Below, piece after piece: positions 32,814-42,749 of a stretch of DNA of 64,000 nucleotides. A program made the position numbers and the translations under genes. Below the pieces are notes generated by a model. The model was not told where the DNA came from. It did no database searches and saw only the letters and a program-made list of their open reading frames with translations. Origin of the DNA: CBFHSF01 sp965658445 (GTDB lineage Bacteria > Bacteroidota > Bacteroidia > Flavobacteriales > Schleiferiaceae). Each line of letters begins with the position of its first letter. The stretch's first letter is position 1. Location of the stretch: the NCBI GenBank assembly GCA_965658445.1, contig CBFHSF010000004.1:1-64000 (forward strand), in the 5' to 3' direction.

Positions 32814-33755
32814 TCAGGCCTTCACATCCAAAAACTCAGAGAATTTAAATCCGTTTAAGAATTCGGAGGTTTTTAGCAGTCTTTTTCCAGGCCATTTTAG
32901 GGTCTCAATCCAAAGCATGCCATCGGGGTGTTGGAGGCCTAATTTCTTTCCATAGACACCCAATGTAAACGATTTTCCCATTTGAGCATTCGGCTCAATG
33001 TGGCACGAAAGAATCTTTACAGCTATGGTCTCACCGTCTAGAATTACTTCTATATGTGCACCAGGATAGGGAGACAGACCACGGATGTGATTGTAGGCTG
33101 TTTGAAGTGACTGCTTCAGTGGAACCAACATGTCTTCTTTAAATATCTTGGGAGCATGCTTGTACTCCTTAGACAGATCTTGTGGAAGGGCTTTATAATT
33201 ATTGGACTCTATGGCCTCAAGTGTTTTTAACGCCAATGGACCTGATAGGGTCATCAGTTCATCGTGGAGTTCACCCGCCGTCATGGTAGGGGAAATATTT
33301 ACTTTTTCTTGAAACAGAATTTTACCGGTGTCGATTTGATGATCTAATAAAAAGGTGGTCAACCCCGATTCTGTCTCACCGTTCATCACCGCCCAATTGA
33401 TGGGCGCAGCGCCTCTGTATTCTGGAAGTAAGCTGGTATGCACATTGAAAGTTCCCATGGGAGGCATATCCCATACAATCTCCGGAAGCATTCTAAACGC
33501 AACCACTACCTGAATATCGGCCTTGTAATTTCTCAAGGCTTCAATAAACTCAGGGTCCTTCATTTTTTCTGGTTGCAAAACCGGAATGTTGTGAGCTTCT
33601 GCAGATCGCTTAACGGGCGGAGGTGTCAGCTTTTGTCCTCTTCCTGATTTTTTATCGGGTTGGGTCACGACAGCAACAACCTCGTGTTCTGAGGCAATTA
33701 AGGCTTCTAATGTAGGAACGGAAAAATCCGGAGTTCCCATAAATACAATGCGCAT
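32814..33755 (-). CDS. fmt: Methionyl-tRNA formyltransferase Fmt
   Basis: Formylates initiator methionyl-tRNA using 10-formyltetrahydrofolate. At 313 residues it is normal. The N-terminal RIVFMGTPDFSVPTLEAL and the active-site region NVHTSLLPEYRGAAPINWA, with the later HQIDTGKIL carrying the catalytic Asp, are intact. It lies 46 bases after recQ on the minus strand and appears to be the last gene of the long MoxR-led transcription unit. Confidence 0.96.
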   Translation of the reverse strand: MRIVFMGTPDFSVPTLEALIASEHEVVAVVTQPDKKSGRGQKLTPPPVKRSAEAHNIPVLQPEKMKDPEFIEALRNYKADIQVVVAFRMLPEIVWDMPPMGTFNVHTSLLPEYRGAAPINWAVMNGETESGLTTFLLDHQIDTGKILFQEKVNISPTMTAGELHDELMTLSGPLALKTLEAIESNNYKALPQDLSKEYKHAPKIFKEDMLVPLKQSLQTAYNHIRGLSPYPGAHIEVILDGETIAVKILSCHIEPNAQMGKSFTLGVYGKKLGLQHPDGMLWIETLKWPGKRLLKTSEFLNGFKFSEFLDVKA

Positions 33756-33801
33756 AGCAATTGGGATTTACAAAACGAAAAACATGGAGATGATTCTGAG
33801 A

Positions 33802-35691
33802 TCACCTTTTAAGGACAAAGGTACCATCCTCATTGCGTATAACCTCCTCTTGAGCCCATCTTTCTCTCAACCATTCTGCGGTGGTACTTTCCGACTTATT
33901 GAGTAGTCTAGAAAGCTGATAGGGCGTAAGGGGAGAGGACAAAGCGTCAAAGGCCACTTCTTCGTCTTTGGATTCTATGGGCGTAAAACTTCCTCGGCAT
34001 ACATCACATTGACCACAGGGTTTCCCCACGTCTTCATTTTCCAAATACGTATTCATTTCAATCTGGCGACAACGAAGAGTGTTTTCAACATATTGAATCA
34101 TGCCTTGGAGACCTGCTTCTTTCTTTTCCATTTGAATGTTGAATTCTTTGGGGTTGAGAGGCAGGTGTTTTTCCTTGGGACGGTCCATCAAGAATTCCAC
34201 AATGGTTCCATCTTCTTTGGGTATGTAATCCAATATGCGGGCCTTTCCCAATTGAAGCAGTTGCTGGTAGACTTGGTCTCGAGTAATTCCCAATTTCTTC
34301 CCCAAAGAGCGTTCGTTGATCTTTACGAAGTCAGAGGTAATTCCTCCGTAATTCCTGAGAAGCGCTTTGACCATGGCATCCAAGGGATCTTGGCGATCTT
34401 CCAATTCTTGAAGTCTTTCCAATTCGGCAACAATTCTCACGGCTCCAAAAGGTCTACCGGATTGATTGTAGGAAATAATTCCCTGTTGATCCAAAAATCG
34501 TAAGGCTCTATAGGTCTTCGCAGGAGGGAGGTTCCACTTCTTGATAAAGAAGCCTTCATCAAAAGAGTAATGCATAAACTGCCCTGTACCGTAGGCTACC
34601 TGGAAGTGGTTGCACAGGTTCTTGTATATGTTGATAACAAAATCCATGTCGGGCATTTCCCCGTGAATTTTAGTCCTGAGGTAACGCGTATCATCAGGGC
34701 CGAGTAAAATGATTCCATAGGCACGTTCTCGGTCACGGCCAGCTCTTCCAGATTCTTGAATGTAACTCTCTGGGTTTTCAGGCAATTCAGGATGAAGTAC
34801 CAATCGAACATCTCCTTTGTCAATACCCATCCCAAAGGCTGTGGTAGCCACCATAACCCTGAGGGTTCCCTTGGTCCATTGCAATTGTTTTCGCGCTCTT
34901 ACTTCGGCGGGAAGCCCTGCGTGATAAAAGTCTGCGGGAATCCCTTGGGTATTTAAAAACTCCGACCACTGAACGGTTTTCTTTCGAGATCGGGAGTACA
35001 CGATGGCCGTTCCTTTTACCGCGTGCAGCCACTGGAGCATTTTTTCGTGTTTGTTCTCTGTTTTTACCACGCCAAAAACCAGGTTTTCTCTTGTAAAAGA
35101 TCCTTTGTGAACTGCGGGTTCGTCCAATCCCAATTTGGAAATAACATCCTTAATGACGTCGGGTTTGGCAGTAGCGGTCAAGGCCATAAAGGGAACCTCG
35201 GGAAGTGCCTTTTTTACCTCGGCAATTTTTAAATAGGCCGGTCTAAAGTCATATCCCCATTGAGAAACACAGTGCGCCTCGTCAATGGCCACCATATTTA
35301 CATTCATCTGTTGCAATCTGTGGAAGAACATTTCTGAAGAAAGACGCTCGGGGGATACGTACAAAAACTTGTAGGCCCCGACCACCGAGTTCTCCAATGC
35401 AATATCAATTTCTCTTTTGGAGAGACTGCTGGTTATGGCTACGGCCTTTATTCCTTTGTGATTGAGCTGTTCTACTTGGTCATTCATCAGAGAGATCAGG
35501 GGAGAGATGACCACACAGATTCCGTCTTTAGAAAGCGCGGGAACTTGAAAACACAAGCTCTTTCCTCCACCTGTGGGGAGTAGGGCAACGGTGTCTTTTC
35601 CGGCAATGGCATCCTCAACAATTTGACCCTGAAGGGGTCTAAAGCTTGGATACCCCCAAAACTGTTCTAAAATTTCTTCTGGTGACTTCAC
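33802..35691 (-). CDS. recQ: ATP-dependent DNA helicase RecQ
   Basis: A 3'-5' helicase for repair and fork restart. It has Walker A LPTGGGKS, the DEAH box with the RecQ aromatic loop (AIDEAHCVSQWG), motif VI ESGRAGRD, an RQC region and the zinc-binding cysteines (CRQIE ... CGQCDVC). It ends with a winged-helix-like segment and no HRDC domain is seen. I prefer GTG 35691 (VKSPEEILEQFWG), where family alignment begins. ATG 35721 would add ten residues and overlap the upstream gene by 23 bases. Confidence 0.94.
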   Translation of the reverse strand: MKSPEEILEQFWGYPSFRPLQGQIVEDAIAGKDTVALLPTGGGKSLCFQVPALSKDGICVVISPLISLMNDQVEQLNHKGIKAVAITSSLSKREIDIALENSVVGAYKFLYVSPERLSSEMFFHRLQQMNVNMVAIDEAHCVSQWGYDFRPAYLKIAEVKKALPEVPFMALTATAKPDVIKDVISKLGLDEPAVHKGSFTRENLVFGVVKTENKHEKMLQWLHAVKGTAIVYSRSRKKTVQWSEFLNTQGIPADFYHAGLPAEVRARKQLQWTKGTLRVMVATTAFGMGIDKGDVRLVLHPELPENPESYIQESGRAGRDRERAYGIILLGPDDTRYLRTKIHGEMPDMDFVINIYKNLCNHFQVAYGTGQFMHYSFDEGFFIKKWNLPPAKTYRALRFLDQQGIISYNQSGRPFGAVRIVAELERLQELEDRQDPLDAMVKALLRNYGGITSDFVKINERSLGKKLGITRDQVYQQLLQLGKARILDYIPKEDGTIVEFLMDRPKEKHLPLNPKEFNIQMEKKEAGLQGMIQYVENTLRCRQIEMNTYLENEDVGKPCGQCDVCRGSFTPIESKDEEVAFDALSSPLTPYQLSRLLNKSESTTAEWLRERWAQEEVIRNEDGTFVLKR

Positions 35692-35698
35692 AAATGAT

Positions 35699-36244
35699 TT
35701 ATGAAAAGAGTACTTCCTCAATAAAGGTAGCTCTTTCTTCCACGGGAATCAATGGGATTTCCACTAATGAATAATTGAGTCGATTATAAGCGTTTACCAT
35801 GTGTTCATGGATTTCTTTGGACTCTTCAAAACTCTCCTTTCTCTGTTCATCCACATCGTAGATTACTTCCCATGGGGGACAAATAAAAACCGTAGTGGCG
35901 TGTCGGTATTTTTGTGCCCATTCGAACCAATGGGGTTTGGTTTTTTCTCCTCCCCAATCCAAATAGGCAAGGCTGTCTGGTAGACTTCTGTCCAAGAAGG
36001 TCACTACATCATTGGGAATGTCAGGAAATTGAAAGACGCGTCGAGACATGACCTCTTCCGTAAACCCCGGTAAATCCTGCCAAGGAGTCAATGGAATACC
36101 CGCCAATTGAGATTCTGCAATGACTTGTCTGGCAATTTCTGTATATACGTTGTAACCTTTTTTAGAAAGGGCTTCCAAGAGGGAGGACTTTCCGGTTCCG
36201 GGAGCACCGGTAATGACAAAGGAGTTTAACTTATGCAAGACCAC
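35699..36244 (-). CDS. P-loop NTPase of the AAA_28/NadR-kinase-like type
   Basis: A 181-residue soluble nucleotide-binding protein with a P-loop GAPGTGKSS at about 13-21. The sequence around YTEIARQVIAES and FLDRSLPDSLAY suggests a small kinase-like AAA_28 domain. The substrate is unknown. Its start overlaps the DUF58 stop by 14 bases, so it is translated within the MoxR/DUF58 operon, although it need not share that function. Confidence 0.78.
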   Translation of the reverse strand: MVLHKLNSFVITGAPGTGKSSLLEALSKKGYNVYTEIARQVIAESQLAGIPLTPWQDLPGFTEEVMSRRVFQFPDIPNDVVTFLDRSLPDSLAYLDWGGEKTKPHWFEWAQKYRHATTVFICPPWEVIYDVDEQRKESFEESKEIHEHMVNAYNRLNYSLVEIPLIPVEERATFIEEVLFS

Positions 36245-37553
36245 GGGCTTTGAGCTCTAGATATTTGTTTACGGTGTTTACAATGAGGTCTTCGGGTTTG
36301 GTGTGGAGAGTCATGATTCCAGCGGCCTGAACTTGATTGATGAGATATTCCTTCTCGGCAACCAATTGGTTGGCACTGTGGTGAAGAAAGACATCAGGGG
36401 TTTCCTCTACTGTGGACTTTCCGTATTGCGTAAGTTCCGTGTTCTGGAAGAAAATGACAATGAGAACGTGTCGTTTGTTGATAGAACGCCATAAAGGTAG
36501 GACTCTGTCCAGGGCAAATTCCGTCTCTATATTGGTAAATAAAAACAAAATGGATCGCTGTGTGAGTCGTCTATTGAGGTAGGTGTAAAGCCCTTCGTAG
36601 TTGGCTTCCTCCAACCGCTCTTCTTCTTTGTAAAGCGCCTCTAAGATTCTCTTGAGTTGGGTGCTCTTCTTGTCGGCGACCAATGTGGTCTCTACCTTTT
36701 GAGCAAACGTAATCAGTCCCGCTTTGTCACCTTTTACCAAATTTAGGTTGGCCAAAACCAATCCGGTATTTATGGCGTAGTCTAGCAGGGTAAGTCCGTT
36801 AAAGGGCAAACGCATATTGCGACTTTTGTCTATCAATGTGTAGATGGGCTGTGAGCGCTCGTCCTGATACTGATTGACCTGAAGTTTTCCGGCGCGACCG
36901 GTGGCCTTCCAGTTGATGCTGCGGAATTCGTCACCACTTTGGTAGTTTCTGATTTGCTCGAATTCGTAGCTATGCCCAATGCGTCGCATTTTCTTAATCC
37001 CCAGACTTTGGTGATTCATGGCCTGAGCGGCCAATTCGAATTTTCTCATTTGTAAAACAGAAGGGTAGACGGCAATGGTTTCGGGGATTTCCGACATAAA
37101 TCGCCTTTTGAACAGCCCTAAGGGGCCGTGCATAAATACACGTGCATTTCCAAAGCGATATTCACCACGAAGGGTGGGAGTAAAGGCATTTACAACAATA
37201 ACCTTCTCGTCTTTAACTAGGGTACAGGTGATTTCTTCCTTTCTCAACTGTAGTTGATAAGGGATGTCATCAGAGAATTCGACTTCTGTATTCTTTGAAA
37301 AGGAGTGATAAAATTCATAGGTCACTGAATTTTCATCACCCAAGTCCCAACGCTCAGCGGTTTTGCGAACGATTTTTACAAAGTGTGGATATCCGTAGAG
37401 AGAAAAGATTTCAAAGGCCAACAGCCCCAAGGCTCCCAAGAAGACCCAAAGACTTAGGAAAAACAAAAACTCCCAAACAAAGGACACGACAAAGAGTGTG
37501 ACTAAGGCTAGTCCCAAAATCATAAATCGCTTTCCTATGAATAAATCTCTCAT
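36231..37553 (-). CDS. DUF58 (vWA-like) protein of the MoxR cluster
   Basis: A 440-residue protein with two N-terminal membrane segments (about 9-50) and a C-terminal DUF58 domain related to von Willebrand A. The signature YQSGDEFRSINWKATGR is present near 215-231, and TLIDKSRNM is the MIDAS-like start, with Asp and the first Ser conserved but Asn at the third position. Such proteins are the usual partners of MoxR ATPases, which lie 51 bases upstream. The likely role is in a MoxR-driven membrane or periplasmic assembly. Its client is unknown. Confidence 0.88.
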   Translation of the reverse strand: MRDLFIGKRFMILGLALVTLFVVSFVWEFLFFLSLWVFLGALGLLAFEIFSLYGYPHFVKIVRKTAERWDLGDENSVTYEFYHSFSKNTEVEFSDDIPYQLQLRKEEITCTLVKDEKVIVVNAFTPTLRGEYRFGNARVFMHGPLGLFKRRFMSEIPETIAVYPSVLQMRKFELAAQAMNHQSLGIKKMRRIGHSYEFEQIRNYQSGDEFRSINWKATGRAGKLQVNQYQDERSQPIYTLIDKSRNMRLPFNGLTLLDYAINTGLVLANLNLVKGDKAGLITFAQKVETTLVADKKSTQLKRILEALYKEEERLEEANYEGLYTYLNRRLTQRSILFLFTNIETEFALDRVLPLWRSINKRHVLIVIFFQNTELTQYGKSTVEETPDVFLHHSANQLVAEKEYLINQVQAAGIMTLHTKPEDLIVNTVNKYLELKARGLA

Positions 37554-37604
37554 GGTGGGAGGTTTGTTTTATCGGTTCCTCTGTCCTTTGTTTCTATTCT
37601 TGAA

Positions 37605-38687
37605 TTATCTAGGTATGTCTACGGTATCAATAATGGCCTGCAGTACTTCGTTGGGTGAATAACCTTCCATTTCCTTTTCGGGAGAAAGCACCACTCTGTG
37701 GTTGAGTGCTGGCAGGGCCATGGCAACAATGTCATCCGGTGTTACAAAACCTCTTCCTCTCAGGGCAGCATGCGCCTTAGAGGCTTTTAAAATGGCCAAA
37801 GAGGCGCGTGGGGAAGCTCCTAAGAACAAATCAGGGTGATTGCGAGTCTTGGTTACAATTTGTGCAATAAACGCCACCAGACTATCCTCAATGGCTACCT
37901 CCATAATATCCTTTTGCATCTTGATAATGTCTTCTCCCTTGAGAATGGACTTCACCTCTTGAGAAACCGTCTGTGTAAAGTCGGATTTAAATCGATGAAG
38001 GATCTCTACTTCTGAATCGTAATTGGGGTAATCCAAAACAATGCGGAAGAGGAAGCGGTCCATTTGAGCTTCGGGTAGTCTGTAGGTTCCCTCTTGTTCC
38101 AATGGGTTTTGGGTGGCCAAAACAAAGAAGGGCTTTGCCATGGGGTAGGTTACCCCGTCTATAGAAACTTGGTATTCTTCCATCAATTCAAAAAGGGCAC
38201 TTTGCGTTTTTGCGGGTGCACGGTTGATTTCGTCAATCAAAACCACTTGTGAGAAAACAGGGCCTTCCACAAACTCAAATTTTGAGTTGGAAACGTTGAA
38301 GATATTGGTTCCCACAACATCAGAGGGCATAAGGTCTGGAGTAAATTGAACACGGCTAAAATCCAATTCCAGCGACTTGGCCATCATTTTAGCGGTCAAT
38401 GTCTTAGCAATTCCAGGAACCCCTTCAATCAAGGTATGTCCACCGGCCAAAAGTCCAACCAAAAGGGCGTCTAGCAAACCTTCTTGGCCAACTACAATCT
38501 TTCCTATTTCTGCTTTTATGGCATCCGCAGAATCTGCAATTTTCTTCCAACGCGGATCAACCGTCTCGGCAACCGGCGATTCTTGCGAAGGAGTCGCCTC
38601 TTGATTTTCTTCAGTAGAATGATTAGTTGCAGCCTCCGGTTGGTTTGGCGTATTCTCTTCCATAGGTTGATTTTCTAGTTCACTCAT
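37605..38687 (-). CDS. MoxR family AAA+ ATPase
   Basis: A 360-residue AAA+ protein. After an acidic low-complexity tail of about 45 residues come Walker A GVPGIAKT, Walker B VVLIDEINRAPAK, sensor 1 VLATQNP and GTYRLPEAQMDRF. MoxR ATPases act as chaperones with vWA-domain partners, here DUF58. Its ATG overlaps the DUF4350 stop by four bases. The N-terminal tail, rich in Glu, Asn and Pro, is longer than in typical MoxR proteins. Confidence 0.92.
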   Translation of the reverse strand: MSELENQPMEENTPNQPEAATNHSTEENQEATPSQESPVAETVDPRWKKIADSADAIKAEIGKIVVGQEGLLDALLVGLLAGGHTLIEGVPGIAKTLTAKMMAKSLELDFSRVQFTPDLMPSDVVGTNIFNVSNSKFEFVEGPVFSQVVLIDEINRAPAKTQSALFELMEEYQVSIDGVTYPMAKPFFVLATQNPLEQEGTYRLPEAQMDRFLFRIVLDYPNYDSEVEILHRFKSDFTQTVSQEVKSILKGEDIIKMQKDIMEVAIEDSLVAFIAQIVTKTRNHPDLFLGASPRASLAILKASKAHAALRGRGFVTPDDIVAMALPALNHRVVLSPEKEMEGYSPNEVLQAIIDTVDIPR

Positions 38688-40141
38688 TGCGATATTCTTT
38701 TGTGTAAGGAAACAAATAAGTTGTGAATAATCTTCACTTCATAAGCCTCAAGACTTTGTTCCTGTACGAGTTTGCGCTTGTAATTATTTATGGTTTCCAC
38801 CTCTTTTTTGGCTTCTGGGAATTTAGAAATGTACCCAGCCCCTAAGAGTGTTTTTTCAATATCTGTAGTTCGGAAAGACTTTCTCAACGTAGCTTCCCAA
38901 GTTACATACATCTCATCTGCAATGGCAAAGAGATCGTTTTCGGTTCTCCTCAAATACCCAATGGCTTTGGCGAATTCTAGGCTGGTATTGGGATTGGGTC
39001 TGAGGACAGGGATTTCTGTGCGTTCTCTTTTCAATTTAAATGCAAAGTAAATGAGCACCGTTCCCAGCAATATATACCAAGCCCATTTGAGTGCGGGTTT
39101 GGAAAGGATAAAGTAGAGGGGACTTCTATCCAGACCACCGGAAAAATTGTAGTCTCCACGTTCCTTGGAGTAGTGATACGTCGGGTCAAAGAACACCGTA
39201 TCCGTTACTTCTCCCAAAACGTATTGGTTGTACTCCCAGTTTTCAGGGTGGATGATGTGTACATTGGTAAATGCCATGGGAGTAAGGTGGAAGCGGAAAG
39301 TTCCTTCTCCATAAGGCACCTCAAAATCAACCACTTTACCCTCGTCAATAAATCCCAACGGTTTGTAGCCAGTAAGGTTGGAATCCAACATTTCGTGGTT
39401 GATATAGGTAAAGCCGCCATAGGTGATACGCAAAGTGTCGGACCGCACTTGGTGTGCTACGCGAACTACCTTATCGTATCCTACCGAAGTAATTTCAATG
39501 TACTTATTGGTGTCTGTATTTTGCCAGTCGTATTTCTGGTCCATCCATCGGTTGAATTCAGCAACCTCCGAGTAATAGTATTTTGGGAAAGAATCGGGAG
39601 CAATCTCTGTGTAGAGATCCATTGCCGAATCGGAGTAATAGGTGGTCTCTTCGTAATCCTCAATATAGTACTCGTAATCCTCGTTCACGGCGTTGTAAGC
39701 CGTAACCTGTAAATCGTATATGGAATCTAAGTATTCAATCTTTCGATTGATTTTATTTACAGAATCACGCCCTAAGGCCAAGCGAAGCAAATACCTATGG
39801 GGAACCTCTTCCGTAGAGATAATCGCTTCATTACCCCTTTCTACCCAAGAGAGTAGGTGGGCCAATTCCAGAGAATCTGAGAACAAATCCTCGTTGATGT
39901 AGATGTATTTCTGTCCTACGGCTCCAGAGTCTAATATGGGAACGATGTCATCATCTACCATTTCAACGGATTCATTGGACTCCATAATTTCATTGAGAAT
40001 GGATAAGCCATACGGCTGATCCGAACTGTGAAGGTATGATATGGACCAATTATAGGTATCGGGTACCAGCAAATAGTAGATAAGGGCAATAATGCCCAGA
40101 ACTCCGACAATGATTCCAACGAGTACGCCTCTATTCTTCAT
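38684..40141 (-). CDS. DUF4350 membrane protein of the MoxR cluster
   Basis: A 485-residue protein with one N-terminal membrane helix (about 8-27) and a second near 360-380. The large domain between them is probably periplasmic, and the C-terminal 110 residues are cytoplasmic. The N-terminal part (NWSISYLHSSDQPYGLSILNEIM and LLSWVERGNEAIIS) has the DUF4350 pattern, related to GATase-like domains. It overlaps DUF4129 by 11 bases and MoxR by four. Function is unknown beyond its constant place in such clusters. Confidence 0.85.
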   Translation of the reverse strand: MKNRGVLVGIIVGVLGIIALIYYLLVPDTYNWSISYLHSSDQPYGLSILNEIMESNESVEMVDDDIVPILDSGAVGQKYIYINEDLFSDSLELAHLLSWVERGNEAIISTEEVPHRYLLRLALGRDSVNKINRKIEYLDSIYDLQVTAYNAVNEDYEYYIEDYEETTYYSDSAMDLYTEIAPDSFPKYYYSEVAEFNRWMDQKYDWQNTDTNKYIEITSVGYDKVVRVAHQVRSDTLRITYGGFTYINHEMLDSNLTGYKPLGFIDEGKVVDFEVPYGEGTFRFHLTPMAFTNVHIIHPENWEYNQYVLGEVTDTVFFDPTYHYSKERGDYNFSGGLDRSPLYFILSKPALKWAWYILLGTVLIYFAFKLKRERTEIPVLRPNPNTSLEFAKAIGYLRRTENDLFAIADEMYVTWEATLRKSFRTTDIEKTLLGAGYISKFPEAKKEVETINNYKRKLVQEQSLEAYEVKIIHNLFVSLHKRISQ

Positions 40142-40787
40142 GACTTGTTGGATTGATTTGTGAAATATAAGCTACGGTCTGCTTAACGTGAGTTTCTGTG
40201 GCTTCCATATGGCCATACCAGATGCATTGAAACACTTCAATCAACTGACCAAAGGGTTTTCTCATCTCGGGCTTGGAAAGCTCATAGAAGTACATGTAAT
40301 CCGTTTTTTGACGCTTCCAAACTATGTGTTTGTTGTCATCAAGGTTTTGAAGCAATTGAAGGTATTCCAGCCGGACGATGGCTCGATAATCATTGGCTTC
40401 ATAAGCTTGTTTGATCAAGTCTGTCAAGTCTCGCGAACTCAAGTTTTCTTCAGCATCCGACAAGGAGAGGGCTCGTATTCTAGATTTGGATCCAGGTACT
40501 TTTGCCAATCGGCTGTTCTCAAAAATCTTGTACAACAAGAAAATCCCAAAAGCCACAAGGAAGGCTATGGCTAAAAAGCTAAAGATTTCCGAAGAAATTG
40601 CGGGGATTTTACCGGGAGACAATTCTTTGTTGACCTGTTCCTCAGGAGTCTCCTCTTGGTAATCTTCCTGGTCTACTGCTTCATTGTACTGCTCAGTGGT
40701 GGACCACTCGGAACTCTGAGCCCAAACCATTTTTGATCCCATCAATAGGATCGCAACCAAAAAATATGAGAATAGCGCTTTACTCAT
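40131..40787 (-). CDS. DUF4129 membrane protein of the MoxR cluster
   Basis: A 218-residue protein with a signal peptide (to about residue 23, VWAQ), an acidic exported segment, one membrane helix (about 68-88) and a C-terminal cytoplasmic DUF4129 domain ending with the family's FQCIWYGHMEAT motif. DUF4129 domains occur with transglutaminase-like and MoxR/DUF58 genes. It starts seven bases after the SpoIIM stop. Confidence 0.85.
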   Translation of the reverse strand: MSKALFSYFLVAILLMGSKMVWAQSSEWSTTEQYNEAVDQEDYQEETPEEQVNKELSPGKIPAISSEIFSFLAIAFLVAFGIFLLYKIFENSRLAKVPGSKSRIRALSLSDAEENLSSRDLTDLIKQAYEANDYRAIVRLEYLQLLQNLDDNKHIVWKRQKTDYMYFYELSKPEMRKPFGQLIEVFQCIWYGHMEATETHVKQTVAYISQINPTSHEE

Positions 40788-40794
40788 TTTCCGA

Positions 40795-42651
40795 TTATGA
40801 ATTTTTGGCTTTTAGGTTTTCAATTTTGTGATTGAGGTCATTGGCCTCCATGATTTCTCTTGCGCTTTCCGCGATTTGAGCAAAGTAATAAGACCAAAAG
40901 GACAGGCTGAGATACAGTAAGGTCAATAGTGTGGTTAACAAGAACCCATTGAGGATGTATCGAGACCCCGTTCCTTGAAAGCCAATAAAGTCATTGGCCA
41001 AATTGAGCACTATGTAGAGTAGGGGACTCTCAATCAACATAAAGAACACGAAGACAAACAAGGTAGAAATCAACATACCCCCGAGAACCATTCCCATGCG
41101 CATTACCCAAACACTCAACATCTTACTAAATCCATTTTTTACAGAAAACTGGAACCAAAGGCCAATGAGAATGGATGGAATCAAAAAGAGAGTCAGGTAA
41201 AAGTGATTGGGCCACAAAAACCCAACGGCCATAACCAATCCAATGGGGAATAAGGTGGTGGCGTATTTGAGTTTTCTCTCTCCTTTAAAGTAAGGGTATT
41301 GCTCAGAAAATCGCTTGAGTGAATCAAATACTACCCACCCGATTAAGGGCACAAAGACAAAGAAGTGAACGGGGTACTTTGTAAAGTCAAACAAATGAGC
41401 CAAATCTTCAAATCGTTCAAAGCTCAAGGCAATTGAGCCCGTGAAATCTTGGAATAGGTTTCCAGAAAAATAGCTGCTGAGCAAAAACACTCGATCAAAT
41501 TCTGGGCTAAAAATGAGAATGGCGACCGAAGATAGAATCGCACAGCCCAAGGCAAAGAGAATATGCCTCATGGCCTTAGTCTCAAAGAATTGTATGGTAT
41601 AGAAAATAATATTACTCGGGTTTTGAAGGGGCCCGTCTGGAATAGATTTTTCCGCAAAGAACTGCTGGTACTCTTCACTCTCCTTTTCCAACTGTCCTTC
41701 TCCTTTGGACTTGTATACCTTCCATGGAAGGTAAACGTAGTACAGACCAAACACCGCAAAACCTAGAATGACTGTTGTGGCTCGCAAGGGAATGGGTAAA
41801 TCGTCAAAACGGGTGTAGAAACTTTCTATAATGGCAGCTAAAAGAATGGCTGGAGAAATTCCCATCATCAATCGCATGGCTTTTCTAAATCCCAGTCGAA
41901 TGCTCAATCCACGGGTAAAAGTGTCAGGGAATAGCATGCTTCGGGCCAAGACAAAACCGGCACCTCCTGCAAAGACAATGGATGGAATTTCAATGGAACC
42001 GTGCTGCCAAATGGTTAAAAAGGAAATCCAAAACAGGCCTTTTTTGGCAAAGAAATACTGAAAGGTTCCCACCATAACTCCGTTGCTCAGGAGAATTCCG
42101 GCCGTTCCCAATCCGGCCAAGGAGCCCAAGGCAAAGGTGAATACTGCTACTCTTAGGTTGTTGGCAAAAATCATAAAGAACATTTCCAAGGCATCGCTGT
42201 CTTTGTAAACCTCCATGGGATCGCCTTTGGCAATGTTTTCTTCCGTCATGGTCACATAGCCCTCACCAAGAATTGAAGTGGCAAATCGAGGTTCCATATG
42301 GGTGGATACAACGCCTACAATCATCGCCAAGATAAAGATGGCCAAGGCCAACCCCATTTCTTTGCGAGCGGAATAAATGAGTAGGGGGAGTTCTTCAGTC
42401 CAAAAGCTCTTGAACTGACCGGTTCTCTTTTTGTGTTTAGAAAAAATACCCTTGTAAAGCTGTACGCCGAGTCCATTGAGATAGACCTTTACAAATCGCC
42501 TCTTATAGAAAGTCTGGGCATAGGATAAATCGTCTACTACTTTGACGAAATCCTTGGAGAGTCCCTTGGTAGATCGCTTCTTACCAGAGAGACGTCCTTC
42601 TATCTTTTTCCACTGCCCGGAATTCTGGGAAATAAAATCAGATTCTTTCAT
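40795..42651 (-). CDS. SpoIIM-domain protein with a large C-terminal multi-helix extension
   Basis: At 618 residues this is about twice the length of usual SpoIIM-like proteins. Residues about 90-320 hold the SpoIIM/DUF95 domain, with several helices and the loop ALEMFFMIFANNLRVAVFTF plus FWQHG-like TIWQHGSIEIPSI. Residues about 355-600 add further membrane helices, and the protein ends with a short coiled segment (EANDLNHKIENLKAK). It begins the compact part of the cluster. SpoIIM-type proteins in MoxR clusters are uncharacterised. The extension could be a fused partner. Confidence 0.82.
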   Translation of the reverse strand: MKESDFISQNSGQWKKIEGRLSGKKRSTKGLSKDFVKVVDDLSYAQTFYKRRFVKVYLNGLGVQLYKGIFSKHKKRTGQFKSFWTEELPLLIYSARKEMGLALAIFILAMIVGVVSTHMEPRFATSILGEGYVTMTEENIAKGDPMEVYKDSDALEMFFMIFANNLRVAVFTFALGSLAGLGTAGILLSNGVMVGTFQYFFAKKGLFWISFLTIWQHGSIEIPSIVFAGGAGFVLARSMLFPDTFTRGLSIRLGFRKAMRLMMGISPAILLAAIIESFYTRFDDLPIPLRATTVILGFAVFGLYYVYLPWKVYKSKGEGQLEKESEEYQQFFAEKSIPDGPLQNPSNIIFYTIQFFETKAMRHILFALGCAILSSVAILIFSPEFDRVFLLSSYFSGNLFQDFTGSIALSFERFEDLAHLFDFTKYPVHFFVFVPLIGWVVFDSLKRFSEQYPYFKGERKLKYATTLFPIGLVMAVGFLWPNHFYLTLFLIPSILIGLWFQFSVKNGFSKMLSVWVMRMGMVLGGMLISTLFVFVFFMLIESPLLYIVLNLANDFIGFQGTGSRYILNGFLLTTLLTLLYLSLSFWSYYFAQIAESAREIMEANDLNHKIENLKAKNS

Positions 42652-42749
42652 CCGTGGCGTAAGTGATTAATGACGGCGTTAAATGGGCGCAAGTCTGTGA
42701 ATGCTTTTTAGTTTTGGGGATTGGAATGTACAAAAAGAAATGACATCTG

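Noticed and set aside
35699..36244. NadR nicotinamide ribosyl kinase
   Set aside because: Only the P-loop and general AAA_28 features are seen. There is no NMN adenylyltransferase domain, so a specific name is not justified.
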